Positions 33,518 through 41,866 are shown, counted from the first letter of the stretch. The stretch is DNA of 64,000 nt from Peribacillus simplex (GCF_030123325.1 NZ_CP126106.1:12501-76500); one strand, 5' to 3'. Notes: a model not told the origin generated them from the sequence alone. Made by a program: numbers and translations.

Positions 33518-34711
33518 ATGAAAAACCTTATTCCCAAACCTTTTGGGAAGAAGAGGATGGCAATTGCCATTTGCAGTGCTATTCTTGTTTCTACAGCATT
33601 GGGAATATTGATATATCAAGGAACAAAGGATACAGTAACAATCATGCTAGACGGAAAAAAAGAGGTAGTGCGTACACACGCGGCTACTGTAAATGATATG
33701 TTGGAAGATTTAGAGATTACCGTTAAAGCTGCAGACTATGTCCACCCATCTAGAACCACCAAGGTTGATGATGATTTAGAGGTGGTTTGGAAGCCTGCAC
33801 AAAAAATCGTCATGGTACAGGATGGTAAGACGAAGGATGTTTGGTCCACCGCCGATACGGTAGATGAACTTTTAAAAGACCAAAATCTTAGGGTGAAGGA
33901 ACAGGATAAGATCACCCCTTCGAAAAATACGAAGCTGAAAGCGAATATGGAAGTTGCCATAGACAAAGCCTTTTCACTGAAATTAGTGGTAGGTGGAGAC
34001 GAAAAGCAGGTATGGTCAACTTCGACTACTGTCGCTGACTTTTTAAAGCAACAAGGGGTAAAACTCAATGATTTGGATCGAGTTGAGCCGGAATTAACCG
34101 AAAAAGTTGAAGCTGAGAATACGGTAAACGTAGTTCGAATTGAAAAAGTCACCGATGTAGTGGAAGAACCAGTTGACTTTGCTGTCATAACTAAAAAAGA
34201 TGACTCTTTATCAAAAGGGAAAGAGAAAATTGTCAAAGAAGGAAAAGACGGACTCATTTCCAAAAAATATGAAGTTGTTAAGGAAAATGGCAAAGAGGTT
34301 AAAAGAGAATTACTTTCAGAAAAAGTAGTTAATAAAAAGCAGGATAAAGTTGTAACGGTCGGAACTCGAACGACGGTTGCCCAGGCATCACGCGGAGTAA
34401 CTAACGTTAGTTCTACAAGCGGAAAAGAAATATACGTATCATCAACAGCTTATACTGCCAGTTGTAAGGGCTGTTCCGGTGTCACGTCCACAGGCGTGGA
34501 TCTAAAGAGTAATCCGGGTGCCAAAATCATCGCTGTCGATCCAAACGTAATTCCTATGGGATCGAAAGTATATGTAGATGGCTATGGCTATGCAGTAGCT
34601 GCTGACAAAGGCGGAGCAATAAAGGGAAATAGGATTGACGTCTTCTTTTCTTCAAAAAATGATGCCTATCGCTGGGGTGTAAAGAGGGTAAAGGTTCGTG
34701 TATTGGACTAA
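33518..34711 (+). CDS. yabE: Cell-wall protein YabE (DUF348-G5-3D domains)
   Basis: The 397-residue exported protein has an N-terminal membrane anchor (about residues 13-33), three ubiquitin-like DUF348 repeats (about 38-210), a G5 domain (about 215-290) and a C-terminal 3D domain with ADKGGAIKGNRIDVFF. This is the layout of resuscitation-promoting-factor-like lytic transglycosylases such as YabE, acting on peptidoglycan. The ATG at 33518 lies 23 nt after the nearest GGAGG. An in-frame ATT at 33503 is 8 nt from it and may be the true start, adding five residues. Confidence 0.9.
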   Translation: MKNLIPKPFGKKRMAIAICSAILVSTALGILIYQGTKDTVTIMLDGKKEVVRTHAATVNDMLEDLEITVKAADYVHPSRTTKVDDDLEVVWKPAQKIVMVQDGKTKDVWSTADTVDELLKDQNLRVKEQDKITPSKNTKLKANMEVAIDKAFSLKLVVGGDEKQVWSTSTTVADFLKQQGVKLNDLDRVEPELTEKVEAENTVNVVRIEKVTDVVEEPVDFAVITKKDDSLSKGKEKIVKEGKDGLISKKYEVVKENGKEVKRELLSEKVVNKKQDKVVTVGTRTTVAQASRGVTNVSSTSGKEIYVSSTAYTASCKGCSGVTSTGVDLKSNPGAKIIAVDPNVIPMGSKVYVDGYGYAVAADKGGAIKGNRIDVFFSSKNDAYRWGVKRVKVRVLD

Positions 34712-34725
34712 TAAGGTTTCTCTCG

Positions 34726-34754
34726 CAGGAGATGAATTCGTCTCCTGTTTTTTG
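34726..34754 (+). terminator. Intrinsic terminator after yabE
   Basis: CAGGAGA and TCTCCTG pair around TGAATTCG, followed by TTTTTT. Confidence 0.85.
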
Positions 34755-34900
34755 CGTTTTATTTTCCATTTGTTGAAAAACCCTATGTAAAACTGTTTTA
34801 ATAAGATAGACGTCTCACATAAGGTTTCAATTACGGGGGACCGGTTACGTTTATCCAAGAGCTAATCAAAGCGTTTGCGCTTTTCTGTATGGAGGAAACC

Positions 34901-35464
34901 ATGAAAAAGATTAAAGAAATTATCGTTGTAGAAGGAAAAGATGATACGGTAGCGATAAAAAGGGCTGTTAATGCTGATACAATAGAAACCAACGGTTCCG
35001 CGGTGAATGAATCTTGTATTGAGCAGGTGAGGCTTGCACAAAAGACACGTGGAGCCATCATTTTCACAGACCCCGATTTTCCAGGCCAAAAAATCAGGAA
35101 TATCATTTCAGAACAAGTAAAAGGCTGTAAACACGCCTTTTTAACGAAGAAGGAAGCCCTTCCTAAGGCAGGTAGAGGAATTGGTGTGGAGCATGCTTCT
35201 CCTGAGGCAATTCGTAATGCTTTAAAGGATGCCCAATTAATGGATGAAGAGGCTTCAGAAGAGATTTCACAGCAGGATTTAATAGATGCAGGTTTAATCG
35301 GAGGATCTGGTGCCAAGGAACGAAGGGAAAAACTTGGATCTATTTTAAAAATCGGGTTTACCAATGGTAAACAGTTATATAAGAGACTAAAAATGTTCCA
35401 AATATCGACTGAGGCTTTTGAGAAAGCAATGGTACAGATAATTCAGGAGGAAAAAAATGAATAA
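34901..35464 (+). CDS. rnmV: Ribonuclease M5
   Basis: RNase M5 matures 5S rRNA by cutting both strands of its precursor. The 187-residue protein has the Toprim core (EIIVVEGKDDT at 5-15 and FTDPDFPGQKIR), the GIGVEHA motif and a C-terminal region LIGGSGAKERREKLG, like B. subtilis RnmV. I start it at ATG 34901 because GGAGG (34891-34895) lies 5 nt upstream; the in-frame ATG at 34889 overlaps that site. It overlaps ksgA by 8 nt. Confidence 0.96.
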   Translation: MKKIKEIIVVEGKDDTVAIKRAVNADTIETNGSAVNESCIEQVRLAQKTRGAIIFTDPDFPGQKIRNIISEQVKGCKHAFLTKKEALPKAGRGIGVEHASPEAIRNALKDAQLMDEEASEEISQQDLIDAGLIGGSGAKERREKLGSILKIGFTNGKQLYKRLKMFQISTEAFEKAMVQIIQEEKNE

Positions 35465-36335
35465 GGATATTGCAACCCCTGTCAGAACGAAAGAAATATT
35501 AAAGAAATATGGATTCTCCTTTAAAAAGAGCTTAGGCCAGAACTTTTTAATCGATACGAATATCTTGAAACGTATTGTTGAACATGCCAATTTAACTGAG
35601 GAAAGCGGCGCCATCGAAATTGGGCCAGGAATAGGGGCATTGACGGAACAACTAGCGAAAAGCAGCAGAAAGGTTGCGGCCTTTGAGATTGATCAGCGTC
35701 TGCTGCCCATCTTATCGGATACACTGTCTCTCTATAACAATGTAAACATCATTCACGGGGATGTTCTCAAAGCTGATGTCAAAAGGGTCATCGAGGAGGA
35801 ATTTGCTGGCTTTTCGGACCTGATGGTTGTTGCAAATCTGCCATACTATGTCACGACGCCCATCATTTTAAAGCTATTGTCCGAGGACTTGCCCATTAGA
35901 GGCATCGTCTGTATGCTGCAAAAGGAAGTGGCTGATCGAATTGCCGCAAAACCTGGGACAAAGGAATACGGTTCTTTATCCATTGCCATTCAATATTATA
36001 CTGAAGCCGAAACAGTGATGATAGTACCTAAAACGGTATTCATGCCTCAGCCTAATGTTGATTCAGCTGTAATCCGTCTTACAAGGCGCGTGAAGCCGAT
36101 CGTCGAGGTCCTGGATGAGGATTTCTTCTTCATTGTGACCCGGGCGAGCTTTGCCCAGCGTCGGAAAACGATTTTAAATAACTTAACCAGTCAGCTGCCA
36201 GATGGTAAATCGAAAAAAGAACTTATACTTGCGGCTCTCGAAGCCGCGGAAGTGGATCCTTCCAGACGGGGGGAAACGCTGAGCATCGAAGAATTTGGCC
36301 GCTTAAGTGATGCATTATTGCCGAATTTCAAATAA
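35457..36335 (+). CDS. rsmA: 16S rRNA dimethyladenosine transferase (RsmA/KsgA)
   Basis: KsgA dimethylates two adjacent adenines in the last hairpin of 16S rRNA and checks small-subunit assembly. The 292-residue protein has the SAM motif EIGPGIGALTEQLA, the catalytic NLPYYVTTPI and the C-terminal FAQRRKTILNNL. Translation overlaps rnmV through ATGAATAA, so the two rRNA-maturation enzymes are coupled. Confidence 0.98.
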   Translation: MNKDIATPVRTKEILKKYGFSFKKSLGQNFLIDTNILKRIVEHANLTEESGAIEIGPGIGALTEQLAKSSRKVAAFEIDQRLLPILSDTLSLYNNVNIIHGDVLKADVKRVIEEEFAGFSDLMVVANLPYYVTTPIILKLLSEDLPIRGIVCMLQKEVADRIAAKPGTKEYGSLSIAIQYYTEAETVMIVPKTVFMPQPNVDSAVIRLTRRVKPIVEVLDEDFFFIVTRASFAQRRKTILNNLTSQLPDGKSKKELILAALEAAEVDPSRRGETLSIEEFGRLSDALLPNFK

Positions 36336-36353
36336 AGGAAATGTGAAGGATTC

Positions 36354-36393
36354 AAGTCGGAATGGGGTCAATCCCAGCTTCCGGCTTTTTTTA
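36354..36393 (+). terminator. Intrinsic terminator after rsmA
   Basis: AAGTCGGAA...TGGG pairs with CCCA...TTCCGGCTT (with G-U pairs), followed by TTTTTTT. Confidence 0.85.
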
Positions 36394-36453
36394 TTTTGAA
36401 ATTGGCCAACCATGAGGAAACATACCTGAAAATGTAATCAATCCCCACCTTTC

Positions 36454-36481
36454 ACCATTCAAGAATGGTTCGCATAACTTA
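36454..36481 (+). promoter_or_regulatory. Sigma-K type promoter of yabG
   Basis: CATAACTTA at 36473-36481 fits the -10 CATANNNTA, with AC at 36454-36455 as the short -35, spaced by 17 bp. B. subtilis yabG is sigma-K dependent. Confidence 0.6.
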
Positions 36482-36536
36482 AGAATGAAAATAAACTAGG
36501 GCGGGCTGAAAATAAGTCTTCTCATGGGGTGGGGCC

Positions 36537-37415
36537 ATGAATATTCAAATAAACGATATTGTTGGTCGGATTTCTTATAAATGCGACGTGTTGTTCCGGG
36601 TAATCGATATCCGTGATATTGACGGAAGACGTCAAGCTGTTCTTTATGGGGAGGATATCCGACTGATTGCAGATGCACCTTTTCAAGATTTAATGATCAT
36701 TAATGATAATGAAAGAAATGATCGACAAAGGTCGAATGAGGTACTTCAAGAACAATCTTACCGCTTATTAACACAAGATCTAGAGCTGCAACAACAAAAA
36801 AATGGCTATCAATCCAGTAATGGTTATCGGTACAGCGGTGAATATTTTCAGATACCAGGGAGGGTCCTCCATGTTGATGGGGATGCATCTTACTTAAGGA
36901 AATGCATGGATCTATATCAGAAATTCAGTATTCCGGTCAATGGCATCTATTGCAATGAAAAGGAAATGCCCCAAAGAATCGGGGGGTTGTTGGACCATTA
37001 TCGGCCGGACATTCTTGTTGTAACCGGTCATGATGCCTATTCAAAATCAAAAGGACCGATATCCGATATTAATGCCTACCGTCACTCAAAGGATTTTGTA
37101 CAGACGGTTAGAGAGGCTCGTAGGAGGGTTTCTAATTTAGACCAGCTGATTATATTTGCCGGGGCTTGTCAGTCGCATTTTGAATCGCTGATCCAAGCGG
37201 GGGCAAATTTTGCAAGTTCTCCTTCCCGTGTTAATATACATGCTCTTGATCCGGTATATATCGTCGGAAAGATAAGCTTTACGCCTTTTTCCGATCATAT
37301 TCATGTATGGGATGTGCTTAGGAATACATTAACTGGAGAGAAGGGCTTGGGGGGAATTGAGACAAAAGGGGTGTTACGGACCGGGTTGCCTTTCAAGCCA
37401 TTTCAGGAAGAATGA
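36537..37415 (+). CDS. yabG: Sporulation-specific protease YabG
   Basis: YabG (peptidase U57) processes spore-coat proteins such as SpoIVA and SafA in the mother cell late in sporulation. The 292-residue protein is close to the 290 of B. subtilis. A C-terminal region with FAGACQSHFESLIQAG contains the likely catalytic Cys and His. The start ATG 36537 has only a GGGGTGGGG-type site. A sigma-K-like promoter lies upstream and a hairpin terminator downstream, so it is monocistronic. Confidence 0.94.
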   Translation: MNIQINDIVGRISYKCDVLFRVIDIRDIDGRRQAVLYGEDIRLIADAPFQDLMIINDNERNDRQRSNEVLQEQSYRLLTQDLELQQQKNGYQSSNGYRYSGEYFQIPGRVLHVDGDASYLRKCMDLYQKFSIPVNGIYCNEKEMPQRIGGLLDHYRPDILVVTGHDAYSKSKGPISDINAYRHSKDFVQTVREARRRVSNLDQLIIFAGACQSHFESLIQAGANFASSPSRVNIHALDPVYIVGKISFTPFSDHIHVWDVLRNTLTGEKGLGGIETKGVLRTGLPFKPFQEE

Positions 37416-37418
37416 ACG

Positions 37419-37451
37419 AGCTGCATTTTGAAAGAATGCAGCTTGCTTTTC
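37419..37451 (+). terminator. Probable terminator after yabG
   Basis: AGCTGCATT and AATGCAGCT form a perfect 9-bp stem, followed by TGCTTTTC. Confidence 0.65.
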
Positions 37452-37635
37452 GTGAGTAAGAATTCGGATATCGTCAAAGAAAAACTGGTTTTTTGTTGAG
37501 TAATGTCAGTAGGTAATATTTTAAATACGAAAATTCGGCTTAATAGATAATGAAATAGTTCGTTTACATAATTTTTCATTTCCCAGGATATAATAAAATT
37601 GTTCGCGATTTTGCCGAATTTCAGATAAAAATATA

Positions 37636-37664
37636 TTGACTACATTTTTAAGTGCTGATATAAT
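37636..37664 (+). promoter_or_regulatory. veg promoter 1 (sigma-A)
   Basis: TTGACT (37636-37641) and TATAAT (37659-37664) are spaced by 17 bp, with a TGA extension before the -10. The region from 37452 to here is AT-rich and holds no gene. Confidence 0.8.
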
Positions 37665-37676
37665 TTATTATTTTGT

Positions 37677-37705
37677 TTGCGTATATTTGTAAATTGTGAT
37701 ATACT
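37677..37705 (+). promoter_or_regulatory. veg promoter 2 (sigma-A)
   Basis: TTGCGT (37677-37682) and TATACT (37700-37705) are spaced by 17 bp, again with a TGA extension. Two strong promoters in tandem fit the high, constant expression known for veg. Confidence 0.75.
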
Positions 37706-37728
37706 TAACTTAGTGAGGTGGACCGAAA

Positions 37729-37980
37729 ATGCCAAAAACTCTAGCTGATATTAAAACTGCACTTGATTCAAACCTAGGTAAAAGATTGCTCTTAAAAGCA
37801 AACGGTGGAAGAAGAAAGACTGTAGAACGATTCGGAACTTTGGCGGAAACTTATCCGGCTGTTTTTGTAATTGAGCTCGACCAAGATGAAAATGCGTTTG
37901 AAAGAGTATCTTACAGCTATGCGGATGTTTTAACGGAAACCGTAGAACTAACATTTTTAAACAAACAACAAGAGATGTAA
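37729..37980 (+). CDS. veg: Veg protein (biofilm-related)
   Basis: Veg is a small, abundant protein that in B. subtilis stimulates biofilm formation by inhibiting SinR. The 83-residue protein shows the conserved GKRLLLKANGGRRKTVERFG block and ends in YADVLTETVELTFL. GTGAGGTGG precedes ATG 37729. It is driven by two tandem promoters. Confidence 0.96.
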   Translation: MPKTLADIKTALDSNLGKRLLLKANGGRRKTVERFGTLAETYPAVFVIELDQDENAFERVSYSYADVLTETVELTFLNKQQEM

Positions 37981-38132
37981 CTTAGACGAGGCAGTGAACA
38001 ACTTTGTTTGCTGCTTTTTGTTTTGTATGGAATACCTGTGAGCTCCAATAAAAAGGCTTAAAAAGGATGTAATGAAATAGCGTATGATGCAAACACTAGG
38101 CATGTGACGGCATGTGAAAGGGGTTGCTTCGC

Positions 38133-38309
38133 TTGAGCAGGAAAAAAGGGATTATGTCAAATGATCTTAAAGAGGAATTGGCTAAAGAACTTGGATTTTA
38201 CGATGTTGTCCAGAAAGAAGGCTGGGGAGGAATCCGGGCCAGGGACGCAGGGAACATGGTAAAACTTGCTATCGAAAAAGCACAACGTCAATTGGTGAAC
38301 AAAGAGTAA
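38133..38309 (+). CDS. sspF: Small acid-soluble spore protein, alpha/beta type (SspF)
   Basis: SspF coats and protects spore DNA. The 58-residue protein reads from TTG 38133 (MSRKKGIMSNDLK), matching B. subtilis SspF (MGRRRGVMS). It carries the family signatures KEELAKELGFYD and GGIRARDAGNMVKLAIEKA. AAAGGGG is about 9 nt upstream. An earlier in-frame TTG at 38124 abuts that site. A forespore (sigma-G) promoter is expected, but I see only weak matches (GTATG at 38082). Confidence 0.93.
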   Translation: MSRKKGIMSNDLKEELAKELGFYDVVQKEGWGGIRARDAGNMVKLAIEKAQRQLVNKE

Positions 38310-38350
38310 GATAAAACACTTAATTGCATCATGCCGTCATGTTGAAAGAA

Positions 38351-38423
38351 ACCGGACTCTTTATACAATGTATAGCTCCATTCATTTTTGCTTACATTGT
38401 AGTTAAGGAGTCTGGTTTTTTTA
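38351..38423 (+). terminator. Long composite terminator hairpin after sspF
   Basis: The outer arms ACCGGACT/AGTCTGGT and the inner arms TACAATGTA/TACATTGTA pair, followed by TTTTTTT. The rest of the interval to ispE (38424-38632) holds no recognisable feature. Confidence 0.8.
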
Positions 38424-38632
38424 TGTATTGGTGATTGCCATACGGATATGTAGCAAATCTTTTGGGATGCAGGAAGCAGCTGCTCTCCAATGTGCCTACA
38501 TGTGTCTATTCTCCTCTAAGGGCCGATCTTAGCTTCATTACATTGAAATTACGATGAAAAAACCTTTAGAATATAAACAAATATGATAGAATAGGACAAG
38601 AACTTTTAAGAACGTTAAAGTAGGTGGACATA

Positions 38633-39502
38633 TTGAAGCTTATGGAAAAAGCCCCGGCTAAAATTAATTTGGCTTTGGATGTGCTTTTCAAACGGCCTGA
38701 TGGGTATCATGAGGTGGAAATGATCATGACGACAGTCGACCTTGCCGATAGAATTGAACTAAAGGAAATAACGGGAAATCATATTCAAATTCTATCCCAT
38801 AATCGATTTGTTCCGGATGATCACCGGAATTTAGCTTATCAAGCTGCATTTATTCTAAAGGAACGTTTTGGGATCAATAAAGGTGTTTCCATAACTATAG
38901 AGAAAAATATACCTGTAGCCGCAGGGCTTGCTGGTGGAAGCAGTGATGCCGCAGCTACCTTGAGAGGCTTAAATAGACTGTGGAAGCTTGGTCTTTCCAT
39001 GGATGAACTTGCGGAAATAGGAGCTGAAATTGGCTCTGATGTTTCATTTTGTGTATATGGAGGAACGGCATTGGCCAGGGGGCGCGGGGAAAAAATCACG
39101 CATCTTCCCGCACCGCCAAAATGCTGGGTCATCTTGGCCAAACCGACGATCGGCGTATCGACAGCAGATATATACAAAAGGCTCCAAACTTCAAAAATGG
39201 AGCATCCGGATGTACCTGGAATGATTTCGGCTATTATGGAAAACAATTATCACGATGTATGTGAAGGGTTGGGTAATGTTCTGGAACAAGTGACATTGCA
39301 GTTATACCCAGAGGTTGCGAACATTAAAGATCAAATGAAGACATTTGGAGCGGATTCGGTCTTGATGAGCGGAAGTGGTCCGACCGTTTTTGGTTTGGTG
39401 GAACACGATTCGCGCATGCAAAGAATTTATAATGGACTTCGCGGATTTTGTGATCAAGTCTATGCGGTCCGTTTACTGGGTGATCGAAACAATCTTGAAT
39501 AG
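38633..39502 (+). CDS. ispE: 4-diphosphocytidyl-2-C-methyl-D-erythritol kinase
   Basis: IspE phosphorylates CDP-methylerythritol in the MEP isoprenoid pathway. The 289-residue form starts at TTG 38633 (MKLMEKAPAKINLALDV), equal in length to B. subtilis IspE. AGGTGG sits 5 nt upstream; the GTG inside that site is rejected. GHMP-kinase motifs are EKAPAKINLALDV, IPVAAGLAGGSSDAAATLRG and LMSGSGPTVFGLV. purR follows after 61 nt. Confidence 0.96.
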   Translation: MKLMEKAPAKINLALDVLFKRPDGYHEVEMIMTTVDLADRIELKEITGNHIQILSHNRFVPDDHRNLAYQAAFILKERFGINKGVSITIEKNIPVAAGLAGGSSDAAATLRGLNRLWKLGLSMDELAEIGAEIGSDVSFCVYGGTALARGRGEKITHLPAPPKCWVILAKPTIGVSTADIYKRLQTSKMEHPDVPGMISAIMENNYHDVCEGLGNVLEQVTLQLYPEVANIKDQMKTFGADSVLMSGSGPTVFGLVEHDSRMQRIYNGLRGFCDQVYAVRLLGDRNNLE

Positions 39503-39532
39503 AAACGTACATTAGTGGTATAGTTGCTATAT

Positions 39533-39545
39533 AATATTCGGAATT
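39533..39545 (-). promoter_or_regulatory. PurBox-like operator before purR
   Basis: The minus strand reads AATTCCGAATATT, 12 of 13 matches to the PurBox AWWWCCGAACWWT. It overlaps TATAAT at 39530-39535. A second well-placed PurBox is not evident. Confidence 0.45.
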
Positions 39546-39563
39546 CACAAAGGGGGTGTCTCA

Positions 39564-40388
39564 ATGAAATTTCGTCGCAGCGAGAGGCTAGTCGATATGA
39601 CCAATTATTTATTAGAACATCCAGGGGAACTTGTTTCGCTGACTTATTTTGCTGAAAGATATAGTTCGGCAAAGTCCTCGATCAGTGAAGATTTGACAAT
39701 CATCAAAGATACCTTTGAACAACGCGGCATAGGATCTTTAACAACCGTTCCAGGTGCGGCAGGTGGAGTGAAATATATTGTTTCCATCAAGGAAGAAGAA
39801 GCCAATGCCTTCATTGACGGATTATGCGATACGATCGCTAGTCCAGAAAGGCTACTTCCTGGCGGTTATCTATATATGACAGACATATTAGGACATCCGC
39901 AAACCGTGAATAAGGTTGGAAGGATAATCGCTTCAATGTATGCCAAGAAAAACATCTCAGTCATCATGACAATGGCAACCAAAGGGATATCATTAGCATA
40001 CGCCGTGGCAAATTATTTGAATGTTCCAGTTGTAATTGTAAGTAGGAATAATAAAGTAACGGAAGGTTCTACAGTGAGCATCAATTATGTTTCAGGCTCT
40101 TCAAAGAGGATCCAGACTATGGTACTCTCTAAGAGAAGCTTGGTTGAGGGTTCAAATGTATTGATTGTAGATGATTTCATGAAGGCTGGGGGTACCGTTA
40201 ATGGTATGATCAGCCTATTGGATGAATTTAAGGCAACAGTTGCCGGAATAGCGGTGCTGGTCGAATCCGAACATACGGAGGAGTGCCTTGTCGAGGATTA
40301 TGTTTCTTTAATCAAGTTGACGCAGGTGGTCGAAAGAGACAAGAAAATCAATGTAAGCCGTGGGAATTATTTTACGAAAAAGGAATAG
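39564..40388 (+). CDS. purR: Purine operon repressor PurR
   Basis: PurR represses purine synthesis and transport genes and is released by PRPP. The 274-residue protein has a winged-helix N-terminus (FRRSERLVDMTNYLL) and a phosphoribosyltransferase-like effector domain with the PRPP loop VLIVDDFMKAGGT. AAGGGGGTG precedes ATG 39564. A PurBox-like site overlapping the -10 suggests autoregulation. ridA follows 13 nt later. Confidence 0.97.
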   Translation: MKFRRSERLVDMTNYLLEHPGELVSLTYFAERYSSAKSSISEDLTIIKDTFEQRGIGSLTTVPGAAGGVKYIVSIKEEEANAFIDGLCDTIASPERLLPGGYLYMTDILGHPQTVNKVGRIIASMYAKKNISVIMTMATKGISLAYAVANYLNVPVVIVSRNNKVTEGSTVSINYVSGSSKRIQTMVLSKRSLVEGSNVLIVDDFMKAGGTVNGMISLLDEFKATVAGIAVLVESEHTEECLVEDYVSLIKLTQVVERDKKINVSRGNYFTKKE

Positions 40389-40401
40389 GGGGAATCATTT
40401 A

Positions 40402-40776
40402 ATGAAAACGATACATACTGATGAAGCACCGGCAGCAATCGGACCATATTCACAAGGCGTAATCGTGGATAAGTTATTTTTCAGTTCAGGACAGATCCCA
40501 CTTACTGCTTCTGGTGAGATGGTGACTGGGGATGTAAAGGAACAAACACACCAGGTCTTTAAGAATCTCCAAGCTGTATTGAAAGAAGCTGGGGCTTCAT
40601 TGGAAACGGTCATTAAGGCCACAGTATTCATTAAAAGTATGGATGATTTCAGTTCGATTAATGAAATATACGGAGAATATTTTTCTGCTCACAAACCTGC
40701 TCGCTCTTGCGTAGAGGTTGCTCGCCTTCCTAAAGATGCACTAGTGGAAATAGAAGTGGTAGCGCTCGTTAAATAA
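40402..40776 (+). CDS. ridA: Enamine/imine deaminase RidA (YabJ)
   Basis: RidA hydrolyses reactive enamines from PLP enzymes, and B. subtilis YabJ also assists PurR. The 124-residue protein has APAAIGPYSQGV, SGQIP and PARSCVEVARLPKDALVEIE, including the conserved Arg. TAGGGGGA precedes ATG 40402; a longer in-frame form would overlap purR and lacks a site. It is co-transcribed with purR. Confidence 0.96.
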   Translation: MKTIHTDEAPAAIGPYSQGVIVDKLFFSSGQIPLTASGEMVTGDVKEQTHQVFKNLQAVLKEAGASLETVIKATVFIKSMDDFSSINEIYGEYFSAHKPARSCVEVARLPKDALVEIEVVALVK

Positions 40777-40791
40777 ACGGGCGTTTTTTTT
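40763..40791 (+). terminator. Terminator overlapping the end of ridA
   Basis: CGCTCGTT and AACGGGCG pair around the stop codon, followed by TTTTTTT. Confidence 0.8.
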
Positions 40792-40891
40792 ATGTTTAAG
40801 GGAATACTTAATGGGTTTTCCTGTAATGTAAGGATGATTTTTAACATTTTTGAAAACTAGGCTGAATTTTCTAAAAAAATTACAGATAATA

Positions 40892-40918
40892 GAAGGAGTT
40901 CACGTTTTTTTGTTGAAT
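40892..40918 (+). promoter_or_regulatory. Sigma-H promoter of spoVG
   Basis: GAAGGAGTT (40892-40900) fits RNAGGAWWW in 8 of 9 positions and GTTGAAT (40912-40918) fits RNNGAAT, with an 11-bp spacer. B. subtilis spoVG is a classic sigma-H gene. Confidence 0.75.
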
Positions 40919-40964
40919 ATGTACTTTAAGTTTTAACAACAACAAAAAGGGATGGTGAGCTTAA

Positions 40965-41261
40965 ATGGAAGTAACTGACGTAAGATTACGCCGTGTGAAT
41001 ACGGATGGTCGTATGAGAGCTATCGCATCAATTACACTGGATAATGAATTTGTGGTTCATGATATTCGTGTGATCGACGGAAATAATGGTTTATTTGTAG
41101 CAATGCCAAGTAAACGAACTCCAGATGGAGAATTCCGGGATATCGCTCATCCAATCAATTCCTCGACACGCGGGAAAATTCAAGAAGCTGTCTTGACAGA
41201 ATATCACCGATTGGGAGAACTTGAAACTGAATTAGAGGAAGCTGGAGCAGGTGCTTCTTAA
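40965..41261 (+). CDS. spoVG: SpoVG, RNA/DNA-binding regulator
   Basis: SpoVG affects asymmetric septation and cortex synthesis and binds nucleic acid. The 98-residue protein has the highly conserved MEVTDVRLRRV start, FVVHDIRVIDG, GLFVAMPSKRTPDGEFRDIAHPI, and an acidic tail. The start ATG 40965 follows GGTGAG. An upstream sigma-H promoter and a downstream terminator make it a single-gene unit. Confidence 0.97.
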   Translation: MEVTDVRLRRVNTDGRMRAIASITLDNEFVVHDIRVIDGNNGLFVAMPSKRTPDGEFRDIAHPINSSTRGKIQEAVLTEYHRLGELETELEEAGAGAS

Positions 41262-41304
41262 AATAACCTTACTTTTAAACTTTAAATTTATAATTCGTGC
41301 ATCT

Positions 41305-41336
41305 AGAGCCTACTTCATAAGTAGTGCTCTTTTTTA
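41305..41336 (+). terminator. Intrinsic terminator after spoVG
   Basis: AGAGCCTACTT and AAGTAGTGCTCT form a stem with one bulge, followed by TTTTTT. Confidence 0.8.
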
Positions 41337-41837
41337 TTTATTCATAAACGGATAAGTATAGGACCTATTCGCTCATCATGCAGAAATTTGCTTTAATTAT
41401 CTAAATTGTAAAATTAAGGTGATATATTCAAAATTTAAGTACCCATCCTTTTTATTTTTTAAACCTTTTTGTTCATCCTGAAATTGAAATTCCTGTAAGC
41501 GGGATTTGAGGATATCACTTACTCTATCATCTGATGAGCTGAAGATGAATTGAATCGGTAACCTGATTTTGGAATGGAAGTTAATAAAGGGTGCAGTACT
41601 TCCAGATGGCTTGTACATAGGTCTAGCGTGATCATGGCAATGTTTTGGGATAATGGGGCTTGCTGGTGTTATAAAGGGGAGGAGACATGGTTTCTGTATT
41701 ATGCCGTTAATGAAAATGACATCGACCATGATTTAAAATAATGCTAAAAGGTCCATTAATAACTTAAGTAAGGCTGTCGGAAATCGAACTTTTTTAACCT
41801 GATTGGTTGACAATTATATGTACTTTTAATTGTTACC
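41337..41837. other. About 500 bp without a recognisable gene between spoVG and glmU
   Basis: Two frames run through this AT-rich stretch. One on the minus strand (41397-41729, 110 codons) has a plausible C-terminal half but no ribosome binding site. One on the plus strand (41574-41741, 55 codons) also lacks a site. They overlap each other. Either could be a remnant or chance. B. subtilis has no gene here. Confidence 0.5.
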
Positions 41838-41866
41838 TTGAAAAGAATCACTATTTGAGATAATAT
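41838..41866 (+). promoter_or_regulatory. Promoter of glmU-prs
   Basis: TTGAAA (41838-41843) and TAATAT (41861-41866) are spaced by 17 bp, 36 bp before the glmU start codon. Confidence 0.7.

Noticed and set aside
40831..40867. AGGATGA with CTGAAT as a spoVG sigma-H promoter
   Set aside because: The spacing is about 12 bp too long; the pair at 40892-40918 fits.
41397..41729. Minus-strand 110-codon frame as a gene
   Set aside because: No ribosome site or promoter and no family recognised; kept only as an orphan-region observation.
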